From contig JBBMNZ010000001.1 in assembly GCA_037954325.1 (NCBI GenBank), forward strand, positions 9,550,258 to 9,614,257: a stretch of DNA of 64,000 bases, given 5' to 3'. Each line of letters begins with the position of its first letter. Within the stretch, counting starts at the first letter, position 1. A model generated the notes under the pieces. The model made no database searches. It had not been told where the DNA came from and worked only from the letters and a program-made list of their open reading frames with translations. Source of the stretch: Fistularia commersonii (taxonomy: Eukaryota; Chordata; Actinopteri; Syngnathiformes; Fistulariidae). Shown here one piece after another: positions 45,801-56,900 of this stretch. Both the position numbers and the translations under genes were made by a program.

Positions 45801-46678
45801 GCTAGTATTAACTGGCCAGAGACTGAGCTACTCACTGCTCCACAGTCAGAGCCAGACACAAGCAGCCATGGAGCTACTAGCTCGCCTACCACCTACCCTG
45901 TGCACATGGCTTAAGGCAATGGTGAGATGTCAACATTGTTATCTAATATAGGTGCTCTGAAAGGGTGGATGTGGTTTTTATATTTATGCACACAGGAGGG
46001 GTATGTTTATTCTGGAGTTTCGTTATGAATATTCAGGGGGGGAGGTGGCACAGATGGTTGATTCCCAGCTCCTCCTAGCCTGTCTCAGTGTTGTTGAGCA
46101 CAACACTGAACTCCAAACTGCTCCCCAGTTACTGTTCAGTAGCTGCCCTCTGCTTATTGTTCAATGAGTTAAATGCAGTGGTCAAATTTCTCTGATGTTG
46201 TGCTCTATGTATAACTGAATCTGATTATGGATGAATTCTTTCTTATTTGTTGCACTGGTTGCGTGGTAATAGAACTTTACATTAATGAATATCAAAAGCT
46301 TAATGTTAATATGGTTGTCATAAAAAAAACACAATGTAGACAATTTACTGTTTGAAAAGCTTATTTCTTAAAGTCCTTGATTTAATATTAAAATAGACCT
46401 GCCCTAAGCTGTAGTATAGTTGTTTTGTTAGTTTACGGTTATGCAAACTAACTACTTGATTGTCACCAAATACATTTATTCAACAAAGTTAAATTAGTTT
46501 GTCTAATTTCTGTTTGCTCCTGCAGGACCCAAGTGAGCTGCGGTGTCCCCTGGTCCCCCTGTCTCAGTCTAGGCGGCTTGTCAGTCATTTGATTGAAATG
46601 CTGCCAGAGAAGCATGCTCAGTACAGCCTGGCTTTGCACCTTATGGAGGCTGTGGAGGTACTTACAACAGAAGATTGA
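29098..46678 (+). CDS. rab3gap2: Rab3 GTPase-activating protein non-catalytic subunit, complete, 35 exons
   Basis: Exons: 29098-29206, 30382-30470, 31209-31320, 31405-31486, 31582-31629, 31699-31774, 31885-31986, 32124-32223, 32450-32548, 33166-33314, 33632-33711, 33814-33906, 36756-36895, 37224-37419, 37543-37686, 38250-38332, 39028-39092, 39201-39291, 39492-39619, 39793-40006, 40481-40578, 40738-40846, 40963-41148, 41233-41397, 41532-41708, 41825-41931, 42149-42215, 42566-42636, 42738-42773, 42957-43031, 44564-44779, 45160-45249, 45343-45567, 45757-45921, 46526-46678. They sum to 4140 bases (1379 aa; human about 1393) without a frame break. Highly conserved blocks include [70 protein letters not shown] and ELLARLPPTLCTWLKAM. 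With RAB3GAP1 the protein forms the Rab3 GAP and Rab18 GEF complex. The weakest parts are exons 2 and 4, which diverge from human, and the exon 23 donor, chosen by phase. Confidence 0.95.
30145..30370 (+). mobile_element. tRNA-derived SINE, copy 2 (rab3gap2 intron 1)
   Basis: It has the shared body GTCAAAGTGTTGTTGAGCAA, GGTTCATCCATGATGAGTGG and end 'TGTATAACTGGATGTGACGA'. The tRNA head (GTGGCATAGGG) is more worn than in copy 1. Its AT-rich 3' tail runs to within a few bases of the exon 2 acceptor at 30381. Confidence 0.7.
32238..32292. repeat. (TGCG)n(TG)n microsatellite 15 nt from the exon 8 donor
   Basis: About eight TGCG-type units, then TG repeats. It begins 15 bases after the rab3gap2 exon 8 donor GTATTC at 32224. 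Confidence 0.93.
33330..33440. repeat. Short interspersed repeat in rab3gap2 intron 10
   Basis: Contains 'GCATTTATTGTCACATGGAC' and 'TTTCCCTGTACAGTGAAATT', a widely dispersed fish repeat core, immediately after the exon 10 donor at 33315. Confidence 0.5.
34240..35830 (-). mobile_element. LINE ORF2 fragment (GATGG-tailed family) in rab3gap2 intron 12
   Basis: The minus strand holds a nearly continuous RT region broken by a few frameshifts. In order: FGEVMENDFQRVSRRFWSIL, a KKLLGGRA block, a WIGKLVW..VIPLFKK block, RIQEEQCCIRPGRGAVDQLY, MCFADLEKAFDCAPRGILLR and a damaged catalytic box reading LLFDDDVGLIG where F-A-D-D is expected. It lies antisense to rab3gap2. The 251-residue plus-strand ORF at 35058-35813 is only its shadow. 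Confidence 0.82.
35960..36235 (+). mobile_element. Tc1-like transposon, 5' terminal fragment
   Basis: After a TA dinucleotide the sequence reads CAAAGTGTATCCGGAAAGAA, then CAGCACTTCACTTTTTCC and ACACACAACAGCCCATAAT, the left end of a common fish Tc1-like element. No right end or transposase is present. Confidence 0.65.
37694..37980 (-). repeat. Interspersed repeat, 'GGTACACCCTGGACTGGTCG' family, copy 5, abutting exon 15
   Basis: In reverse orientation: GAGTTTGCATGTTCTCCCCT, then CCAGTCCAGAGTGTACCCCG, then TGGATGAATGGATGAA. It starts about 7 bases after the rab3gap2 exon 15 donor (37687). Confidence 0.78.
39626..39662. repeat. (CA)n(CATA)n microsatellite beside the exon 19 donor
   Basis: CA repeats start 6 bases after the predicted rab3gap2 exon 19 donor GTGGGA at 39620 and continue as CATA repeats. 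Confidence 0.85.
42435..42541. repeat. Compound microsatellite (GGCT)n, (ATTC)n, (TTTA)n in rab3gap2 intron 27
   Basis: Eight GGCT units (42435-42467), four ATTC units (42478-42497) and then a TTTA-rich run to 42541. The run stops 24 bases before exon 28. Confidence 0.92.
42794..42825. repeat. (TA)n microsatellite in rab3gap2 intron 29
   Basis: About 16 TA units starting 20 bases after the donor of the 36-base exon 29. Confidence 0.93.
43575..44060 (-). mobile_element. L2-like LINE 3'-end remnant in rab3gap2 intron 30
   Basis: Read on the minus strand it ends in GCCCCCAGGGACAAATTAAG and TTCTCTGATTCTGATA, the usual 3' terminus of this LINE group. Upstream is an eroded frame (43569-44033 minus) broken by a poly-A/T run. 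No RT motif survives. Confidence 0.5.
46035..46245 (+). mobile_element. tRNA-derived SINE, copy 3 (rab3gap2 intron 34)
   Basis: It has the shared body (CTCCTAGCCTGTCTCAGTGT, GAACTCCAAACTGCTCCCC, AATGAGTTAAATGCAGTGGT) and the end CTATGTATAACTGAATCTGA. Part of the region between A and B boxes is missing compared with copy 1. Confidence 0.75.
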
Positions 46679-47224
46679 TCTGGAGGACTTCTTTAAACTT
46701 TGTGAAGTTTGGAAACAGATGCATGAGGGGATCACAAGTAACAAACAGCTTTCTAACGTTCAGTTTCTTTGTTTTCATCTTTCATCTTTTTGGTAGCAAC
46801 ACAACAAAGTGTTTTGATAGAAATAATCATATATAGAGGAAAGTAATGACTTTTAACCTTTTTTTTTGATGCCAGATTGTGTTAAACATGTATCAGACTT
46901 ATCGAGGCTACATCTTTCCAATTAATTATTGGATGTCCTTGTTATTAGCGATTTGAAGAAATTGGGTATGTCTTTGTCATCAGTCAGTTTTTCTGCTCTA
47001 TTTTCATCTGATTAATGCTGCGTAAAATGCTACTTTTTGGGTGTCCTACTTGCCTGACATGTCAATTCTGTTTAACATCATCCCTCCCTCTGATTAAGTC
47101 ATGTATCAAAAACTATGAACCTAATTTTTGTTATTGATGTATGCAGACATTACGCTATTCACTGTGCCAGGTATCCTCTGTTCTTAGCCCCTTGCCTTGC
47201 TTTCCTCAGGTCAGCACTATACAG

Positions 47225-47230
47225 AATAAA
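47225..47230 (+). terminator. Candidate rab3gap2 polyadenylation signal
   Basis: AATAAA 547 bases after the stop at 46678 and just before the minus-strand RTE copy starts. 46679-47224 is AT-rich and otherwise featureless, consistent with a 3' UTR. Confidence 0.4.
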
Positions 47231-47234
47231 GAGG

Positions 47235-50000
47235 TTTCTAAAAGGTTAGTTGTTGATCTTCTCTTCCTTTCATCTGCTCCTTTCAGGGATCCCTACAATG
47301 GATCATTTGCCTCAATGTAACTCCCATCCTCTTCTGCCACACCAGCAAACTTCATGTCCTCTTTCCTTACATTCATAAAGCTCCTCTTTGGTCTTCCTCT
47401 AGGCCTCCTACCTGGCAGCTCCATCCTCAACAAATGATTCAACAACTTTATTCCTCTATAGTTACCACTATTCTCCACATCTCCCTTGTTCTCAAAAATC
47501 AGCACCAGCATACTTCTCCCATTGAACTACCTTGTCAAAAACTCTACTGCTACTTCTCCTAAACACTACCACTGGACCAACTGCCTTTCCACTCCTCATT
47601 CTTTTCAATACCCTCCCCGGCTCACCTACACCAATCTCTACTACTTTGTGATCCCCAACACACATCTCCTCTACTCTTTGTTCTTGCACTTTTGGCACAT
47701 GTCAATACATTTAGATATCCTTAAATCACCCTAAACTACTGTGCATTTTTACCATTTCTATCTCTGTTTTGCCAATTTTCACAAATTAGTCTTTTGCTCG
47801 TGACTGTCCGACTGCAGTTCTTTGCAGGACATTGTACGCCCTTTGTTTGACCTTTTCTTGGTTCTTAGCGTCCCTCTTTCCGCACATACATTCCTGTACT
47901 TCCTTTTTTCACCACCAAGTGTCCTCGGCTACTTACCACCCAGATGTGACTCCAAGTTCTCTCCAACCAGTCTCCCTCATCACATTTGCTGCAGCTGTCC
48001 AGTCATCCAGTCTCCTCCTGACCTGAGCCTGTCTCAATTTCTCCCTGAAAACTACACACTTAGTTCTCTGCTTTGCTCTCATCTTCCTTGCCATGAGTCA
48101 TTCTATCCACCAATGATGCACCACCTACACTGCCTATAAATAGTGCTCACCCCACCTTGGGTTTTTTCTCTTTCTATAAATTAACCGATGGTCACGACTG
48201 CCTTTTTTTAACCAGAATTTGCAAAAACTTAATTTCCATGTCAAAGTGAAAACAAATTTGTACAAATTTCTGTCAATTGAAAATATGAGAAACATTTACA
48301 TAATCACCCAATTTAAAGTGACTGGCCTAGTTGCCCAGGGGTACAGCTAGTTGATGTCACAATTAGTGAAATGGAGACGACCTTAGTACAGTCCATGTGT
48401 CAAGTGGTCGTAATATAAAAACACCTGTGTCTGAAAGGTTCAGTCTCCGGTTGATCAGTATTCCTGCTACCATTTCAAGAGAAGGATTATTGAAAAGTAT
48501 AACAAAGTTGATGGAAAAAAATATGGGTATGTAAGCATTCAGTTGAAATCGTCATTTAGAAATTATTAGAGTATGGCACTTGTCTAAATCTGCTGGCCAT
48601 CTGATGAGGGAAGAAAAGAACTAGTGATGAAGGCCACTAAGACACCTTTAACTCCTCAGGGATGTCAGAGCTTCAAATGGGAGAGACTGTACATGTAACA
48701 AATGTTGTTCAGGTTTTTTGTCAGTAGAGGCTGTATTGGACAGTGGCAGATAGAAGGCTACTGTTTTTTATCCGTAAAAGAACAACAGCTTGGGAGAAGA
48801 CTTATTTTCTAGCAAGACAATAACCCTAAACATACAGCAAAACATACAGCAAAAGCTGTATGTTTGTATGTATGTTTAGAGAGAATAAGGTGAGTGTTCT
48901 GGAGTGGCCAAGTTAAAGCCCAGGTATCAATCCAATTCAGAATTTGATACTGGACATGAAAAGGCCTGCTCATGCCTGATCCCTGAGATACCTGACAGAG
49001 ACTGGGCTGTTTTGCAGGGAAGAATGCAGATAAATTTGTGTCCAAATGTACCAGTCTGACTGAGGCATATATATGTTGTGATTGAAGCCAAAGGTGTATT
49101 AAGTAAATACTGACCTGAAGGGGGTGAATTGATGCTTTAAAAGAAGCATTTTTGCAAATTGTTGACAACAAAGCATACCTGTATTGATTTCATTTATGAA
49201 AGCAACAGAAGTGGAAAACATCAAAGGAGGATGAATACTTTTCATCAATAGTGTATGTTGTCTGGCAACATTCTCACCTACCACTTCCTTATAGTCGCTG
49301 ATCTTCAGATTACATTGTTTATACAAGATGTAGGCCAACTACATGCTCCTACCTCCACTCTTATATGTTCCTGCCTCACAAGAAAGTATTGCCATTGTCA
49401 TAATTTTTGCAGTCTACCACCTATCTTGAGTACCATACCTGCCCATCACTTCTTCATTACCTATGTTACCTGCACCAATTATCACTCACCTTTAGGAATA
49501 CTCCACATCACTTCAACTCACTCCACAATTTCTTTCTCTTATAACTCATATCCTACCTTGGAGGCTAACAGCATTGAGTATTACACCTTACATCTTTTTG
49601 TTGCAGACTCAACAAACATCTGACACTTTCTACTTACATAACTTTCCTAGCGAACTCCTCCCACTCCATCTCTTTACATCAGTACCATGATAGTGCAACT
49701 TTAAAACGTGCTCCTATGCTTCTAGCCTTGCTACCTATCCACCCAGTCTCCTTTACGCACAGTATATCTACCTTTCTCCTCTGCATCATATTAACCAACT
49801 CTATCTTCTCCTGTTTTCGACCCGTAGTAGCCCCATTTCCACTGTCACCCGGACCTTGACCGGTCTATTTTAAAAGTCATGGGTTTGATTTGCACGTTTA
49901 CCCTGGTATAGGTTTTACATCGGATGTCCTTCCTGGCACATCCCTTTACATTTATCCATGCTTGCGACGAGCTAAAGGAGAACACTAGCTTGTGCCCCTT
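47235..50000 (-). mobile_element. RTE-clade LINE, copy 2, split by a Tc1-like relic
   Basis: On the minus strand from right to left: the 5' leader (about 49860-49985, containing the reverse complement of ATCGGATGTCCTTCCTGGCA), the endonuclease region (49255-49850, including LKISDYKEVVGENVARQH), then after the interruption the linker and RT pieces (47240-48127). It ends at the 3' coding end GRRPRGRPKRSFMNVRKEDM (about 47300-47420). Frames are multiply broken. The break at 48128-49253 is filled by a Tc1-like element. Confidence 0.8.
48128..49253 (+). mobile_element. Tc1-like transposon relic nested in the RTE copy
   Basis: Left end CACTGCCTATAAATAGTGCT, right end (reverse complement) CACTATTGATGAAAAGTATT, both beside TA (48126-48127, 49254-49255). 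Internally, a QDNNPKHTA block (about 48815-48845) and an EWPS..SPGINPIQNL block (about 48900-48950) are the second and third catalytic regions of a Tc1 transposase, riddled with stops. RTE sequence joins across it: ...CCACC up to 48125 continues at TGTTGTCTGGCAACATTCTC (49256). Confidence 0.82.
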
Positions 50001-50981
50001 GAGAAAAAGCCCTAATCACGATGTTTTGCTCTGCTTTGATGCCCCAAACACTTGGAGTGAAAACTGAAATAAGACTTGACACCTTTTATGCCTTAACACA
50101 GGCAAATGTTGTGGCCAAATGCAGTGTTTTTTTGCTTGTCCACTTAGAACCTTTTTCATTTTGTATAAACACATAACTTGACCTGATTGGATTTATGTGA
50201 AACACTGCTACAGAAACACCACAGATGTCTTACCATTTAAGACTTCTCAGCCATAATATCTATCCAAAAAGTTACCTTTTCTATGACAAGATTTTAGTTT
50301 TGTCCAAAAAAAAAAGTTAATTAATTCATTGTTCACTGCTTATCCTGCAATTAGTCACAGGGACGTAGGGGCCCATCCCATTGGCTAAGAGGCGAGGTAC
50401 ACCCTGGACCAATCGCCAGATGATTGCAGGGCCGCATGTGGAGAAAAACAAACATATACTCACACATCTGGGCAAATTTCCATTGTTTCGAATTATGCAT
50501 TGTTAATATAGCCCCAAAGGAAAAAAATAATATTTCACCCAAGAACATCAAGTACCTCTGAAGTTAACAGCAAATCAGTTGAGTTGTGAACAAACACTGT
50601 CCTAACTTAAAAATTGGCTGGTTGTTGGGAGCACTACAACTTGATAGTAGTAAGTTCAAGTTTTTATTTACATCGTCATGGTTTGATTCAACAGAATTGT
50701 TAATAGCTGAACAGTGTCACTTAATGTGTCATATTCTCTTTCCACACAGTTACATATTGCCGGTACATTAAAAATTAACAATGTGAGTAGCATCACTTCC
50801 CAGAGTATAATTGCAGTTTATCTCCATGCCCATTTTCACAAGTCACAACTGCTGATCTCAGAGTGTGTTTAATTGGGTTTAGTATGACGATTGACATACT
50901 AAGCTGATTAAGCTGCCGCTTTGTTTTAATTCTTTGGAGCCAAAACTAAGAGAGGTGGGAGCAAAGGGAATCTTTTTGGAC
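50001..50981. other. Intergenic spacer before the iars2 3' end
   Basis: Includes a copy of the 'GGTACACCCTGGACTGGTCG' interspersed repeat at 50320-50470 (GAGGTACACCCTGGACCAAT, GCAGGGCCGCATGTGGAGA). The rest is AT-rich with no feature. The two convergent genes rab3gap2 and iars2 are 4.3 kb apart, mostly repeat DNA. Confidence 0.6.
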
Positions 50982-50987
50982 TTTATT
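50982..50987 (-). terminator. iars2 polyadenylation signal, almost touching the stop codon
   Basis: TTTATT on the plus strand is AATAAA on the minus strand. It begins 6 bases after the iars2 stop (TAG, 50993-50995), so if used the 3' UTR would be only about 25-40 bases. Confidence 0.55.
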
Positions 50988-50992
50988 TGAGT

Positions 50993-53900
50993 CTATGTGA
51001 TGATGGTCTTGCATCGCTGACAAAGGCAGTCGGGGGAATCTGCAGTGTAGCGCCGACACCGTGGGCACTGGTGAGCAGATGTGGGTGTCACTGCTATACT
51101 GTAAGCACTTTCCTCATGAATAACACCACCTGGCAACAAATACAAACATACTGGGTTAGACACAGAATGACTGTTGTCAATTGATACGAGCATAAAATGT
51201 CAACAATCACAAACAAATTACTCTGGTTTTGTGCCTGGTGTAAGAAACGCCACATCTACTTTTTCATATCTAACTTCTGAAGCCGCTCACCCTCAAGGTT
51301 GATGAGGAAAGTACCATGGCCCAGGAGAGCATCTGGGGACAAGTCCCGGGGCAGCTCACTGCTTAGCTTGACCCGGGCAGACATCATTAGCTCAACAAGC
51401 TGGGAAGAGTTGGAAGTCGGCTCCTCTTGGAGAGACTGAAAGCAAGATAGAAGACTGTCAGTATTTTTTTTCCTCTTTTTTTAATGTAATTTAATTTTAT
51501 TTTACTTTATTAATAGTGACAATATAAAAATAAGATTAAGATCAGCAGATCTTAATCTCAAAAGTAGCATTTGGCTGGTTGACCACAAAAAGTAGAATTA
51601 AAAGGATGAAATTATGTGCCAATCTAAACCTATTTAAATGTAATGCAACATTAAAACATATTTTTCCCATTTATGGTTTACTGATGGAGGAATTTGGACA
51701 AAAAAAATCTTCCCACACTTGTATCTACTTTGTTACAATGGCAATTCATTCATTCAATAATGCCTTGCATTGTATCAAAAACCTGCAAATACATTGTTAA
51801 ACTCTATAAAATAAATTGTAACAAGCAATCGAAAACAGATTACATTTTTTTTTAATATTGTCTGGATGAAAATGAAATTTAAAACAGGGTGTATTATAAC
51901 TAGCAGCCTAGAATTTAAAACTTGTAAGGCATTAGGGCTGATATGATGGGAAGGTCCAATTGCTCTCACCTAGGGCTTATAAAACAGGAATACAAATGTC
52001 AAATAAAACAAGCAAGTGATCTGAAACTGGCAATGAGCAGATGTCATTCACTGAACTGACAAACCATTACCCAACATAAGATCAATGGCATTGGTATGTC
52101 CACACACCTAAACCTTCTGTTGGATTAAATACAAAATTGCATCAGATTCAAAATTGATGTTTAAAAAGTAATTCACAAGAGGCTTATCCTCACAACAAAT
52201 GGGAATGTTAAATTCTCACACAATCAGAATCCTCACATTACAAACAAGAAGTGGGTGAAAAGTCTACAGATTCAAAGAAAAGGTTTGTCCGAAGATGCTG
52301 AAAGCTCTGGACATTGTAGGGCTGTTTAATTGAGATGTCTTTGCAATGTTGTGTAGGTACAGTGTGGATGGAGAGTTCTAACCCTTATCTATGGTCATGA
52401 GCTCTAAAGAGTGATCAAAAGGGCGAAAAAAAATGTTCTAATAGTGGCTGGGCTCAGCCTTAAAGATAAGGTGAGGGGCTTGGAAGGAGGGAGGTTTGCC
52501 AAGTATGTCTGACTGGGCAAAGGCCCTCTATAGGCCCTTGAAATGAAAATGATTTTAATTTAATACTGTGTATTTTGGACAGTATTAACATGTAGTCTTT
52601 TGTAATGAAATCTTGATTTGAAAGTTTTCTATTGTTTTGAACTCATTTTTTTCTTTCGTATTGATAGTTGATGTATCGCTGATGCCATGTTAAATCCTAT
52701 CCATTTAAGCTAAGATTGGCGATAAGAACTGCCTGGGGTTCATATGAATATGCAAGTCCCAAGTTTTCACTTTGTGTCATTTCAAGGGCGCCTCTTTCTG
52801 TGGTCTGTATGCATCGCACTCAGGGGTTCACAACTACTGTCTTGGAAAGTAGCGTCCTTAAGACTGCAAGAAAAGTCACTTATCTCTTTAATTTCTTCTT
52901 CTCTTTCCTCTCTCTGTACACATACTGTAATCCCTAAAATTCCTACTGAGAATTTATCGTTCAATTATTTCGTTAGCAGACAACAGAAGGGAAAAGCCGA
53001 AAGAAGAAGAAGACAACAGAACAAGTAAAATACAGAATGAAATGTGGCCTATTAAAGACTACCTGTTACCAGTAGTTATCCTGAAGCTACTACTATGCTG
53101 GAATCAAAACATGTTTCAACCAACAGCACAGTCAACTTGTTAAACTACATGCCAACCACAGCTTTCTCAGAGAGAGAAGCTTGTGGATGAGGGAAAGAAA
53201 AAGCTCACATTTGCAGACTAATAGCAGCTATACTGTTCATCTGAAAATAGCTCATTTTGTCTGTAAGCAGTTCTTTGGGAAAAGAAAAAAAAGCTCACAT
53301 TTGCAGACTAATAGCAGCTATACTGTTCATCTGAAAATAGCTCATTTTGTCTGTAAGCAGTTCTTTGGGAAAAGAAAAAAAAAGTAATTACTTCAAATTG
53401 TTGTCAAACTGAAGTCTTGTTAACATGTTTTACCTCCATGAGTTCAAACAGCAGCCCAGGTTCAATGGCAATGCTGAGTTCATACTGAGCAGCATTTCTG
53501 CCTGGAATGGTGGACAAGAAAGAGTCCCTTATGGCGCATGCCCCTTCCACCGCCTCCTCTAACCCTGGCCGCCTCCACACAGAGCTGCTCTTGATCCATC
53601 CACTTCTAAAGAGAGTTTCTTCTTCTGCAAGAGTGCAAGGAAAAGGGCAGTTTATCTACATATCTAACAGCAACATGCAGAGATATATAGAACAACTTTT
53701 GAAATCTCAAACAATGGAGCAGCCACATACTGTCATGGCCTGGTGCATAACTATAGACCTCTTCAGCTAAGTGCGGCAGGACGGGAGCGATGGATCTTGT
53801 CACTCCATCCAGAATTTCCTCCAAAGCAGTCTGACATGATCTTCTACCCAGCGAATTTTCTGGATCACAGTATAGTCTGACAGTGTAAAGGAAGGACAGA

Positions 53901-56900
53901 TGGTGTGAATATAGACATGGTAACATAAATGTGGTGCAACCCATTTTTACAGTGACATGGGTGCTTCTAGAGCAAGACAAGCAATCTGATAATGGTAGGG
54001 ATCTAAAATTGCATTTATTTTTGACAATATGAAATTAGATCTTAAAAAAAAAAAAAACAGCTCACAGTAGACTTTGGAGTCTGAAAGGAGAGCAGGTGGA
54101 AGAGAATGTGAAAAGATAGAGCTATACTCTTCAGAGGACAGGTTATTTGCCGTACGAAAGAGTATGTGTGTGTAAATGAAAAACTGGACTCTAGGGAGGC
54201 AGGAAGAGGAGGTTAGGAAGGTGCAGGAATAAGAATATTTTAGGTCTAAGGGGGAATGTGGAAACGAGGTGTAGAGGTGGAGTGAGAGAAGAGTGTCAGG
54301 AGTAACAGAACAGTTACGGTGATGGGACAGTAACAAAAAGAGTGATGGGAGAGGTTTACAAGACGATGGCGAGACCAGCCCTTCTATACAGTTCAGAGAT
54401 AGTGGCTCTGACCGACAGACAAGGGGTAGATCTAGTGGTGGCAGAGCTGGAGATATTATGGGGAACGCCGTGTAGGAGGACGAACATTTCCTTAGGATCC
54501 GCGGCTGTGTTCTCGCAGCTTCTGCATTTGATGCATTTAGCCGAGCTAAGCGGCTGAAAGATATTTAAGTCAAATGCTGTGCCTGCAGTATTCTCTTACA
54601 AGCATACAAAAGGTCCTTGGAAAATGAGTGATCCCCACTCAAAGAAAAACAACAGGCAGAAGAAGATGCTGGATGTTCCTCTGCGAGGATGGATACTACT
54701 GCAAGAAGTAGCATCTGATGACGGAAGGCCAGAGGAAACTGACGATGAGTTACCCGATCAGTCAACACAGCAGTCTGTAAGTATACAGTGAACAGCTGGT
54801 GACAAAATGTGGAGCTACCTACAGCAGACGCTCCCTCTGTTAGCAAAGCAACACAGTTGCCGCATGCACACCAGCGACTTTTGCCGACTCTTGCCTCCTC
54901 GCGTTTCACATCTGTCTTCAGTGTTATCCTTCTCAGCCACGTCTCTCTCAGGTTGAAATGGGGAGGGTTGCACAGATTACATGTTTTTGCAAAGTATGGT
55001 CAAATGAATGGGACAGAGCCAAGGTCAACCCCGTTACATCAGACCACGGTGTTGCAATGTAAACAAAATGGTGGCCTATAAGTTGTTTTTTTTGTTTTTT
55101 TTTACGAAACTTTTTTTTATACAAACTATGATATGATGAGAGATTGCAGCTGGTACAAATATTAAACAAATATCACAATGATGTCTAGAAAGGAGCACAT
55201 CAGAGGGACAGCCCAGGTTAGACATCTTTGAGGCAAAGTTTGAATATGAGGAGAGAGAGTGAATATATTGGTAGAAGGATGTTGGAGATGGAGCTGTCAG
55301 GCAGGAGGAAAACAAGAAGACCAAAGAGAAGAGCTGTGGGTGTGGAAAAGGGCGACATGCAGTTACTGGGTGGGACAGCAGAAAATGTAGAAGACAAGGC
55401 AAAGAAGGAAACAGATGATCTGCTGTGCTATCTCATGAAAGGGGGGGGGAGTCAAAAGAGAGGAAGAATATTTTATAAAGCATCTATTGACAGTCATGCT
55501 CTTTAATTCTTTAGGGTGCTTTAAAGCTAATTTTGTTGAAGTAAAGCTCTTTAACTACCTTACCTGTCTTTGATGATGCTAAAATAAAAGTTGGAGAGGT
55601 CTCTGTTAATGAAGGCTTGGAGGATGCGTATGACCCTACCAGCATCAAACTCACTATAGGCATCTGTAACCTGTAAATACATACAATTACTGCACACACT
55701 TTTGTTGATGGTTTCAGAAGACGGCACTGAATACCTTAAACACACCTTTATGCTATACTCGCGGAGCAAATGCAACATGTACTGGTCGATGTAGTACATC
55801 TGTTTCGAGTCCACAGCTTGAGTGCGCGGATCGAAATTGTGTAGGTTGCCCAGCAGAAACCTTAATGTGTTTCTCACCTGAGATGGGAAGAAAGAGGATG
55901 AAAATTGTTTCATATAACACTGCATTGGCTGCATCATGGGTGAAATAGGTATACTGTACCTTGTTGATACTGTCTCTCACTGACTTTAGAACTGTAGGTC
56001 CAATCTGAACCTCTGAAAATACATTGGACTCTGCCACCCACCAACGTAGTGCATCTGCTCCATAGGCTGGCATGCTGGCATCCTGACACAAGGGGGTAAA
56101 AAAAAACTCTAATCGCACATTACCCCTGACACTTTTCTCCAACCATTCCAACCTAGTTGAACACAATTCTTCACCTCTTTTCCACTCTCTCTATTGTTCT
56201 GGACTGTTGACCCTAAGAGCTTACAAATTCTCCATCTTCTTTATTGCCATTCTCTGTAGTCTCATGGTTCCATTTGGTCCCTCTCATTCACACAGATGTA
56301 TTCTGTCTTACAGCAGTTAACCTTCATGCCTCTCCTTTAAAAGGGAGTATCTACACCTCTCTAAATTTTCCTCCACCTGTTCCCTGCTCTCATTACAGAT
56401 CATAAATGTAATTTGCAAACACTACTGTCTAACCTCATCTGTCAGCCTGTCCATTATCACTGCAAACAAGAAGGGACTCAGAGCTGTTCAATGATACAGC
56501 CCGACCTCGACCTTGAATTTCTCTGTTGCAACTACAGCACCCTCACCACTTTTGCATACATGTCCTGGACCAGTCTAACATACTTTTTTGCCAGACTAGA
56601 CTTTCTCATATGATACCATAGTTCATCTCCTGGGCACCCTGTCGTTTGTTTTCTCTAGATCTACAAAGCCACAATGCATCTCCCCCTGACCGTCTTTTAA
56701 CTTCTCAAACAGCATTCTTAAAGCATGGAGGCATGAGGCACTTTTTTTCCCCCCAACTTCTTGATCTCCAATCACTGTAGCCTCACCGTTCCACCCGGGT
56801 TCCTCTCATTCACACACATATATTCTGTCTTGCTGTGACTAACTTTCATTCCTCACCTTTCAAGAGCATACCTTCACCTCTAGATTTTCCTAAGCCTGTT

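Noticed and set aside
53181..53387. Plus-strand ORF with a repeated 30-residue unit
   Set aside because: The 90-bp tandem duplication is a multiple of three, so a random open frame repeats. It is antisense in an iars2 intron.
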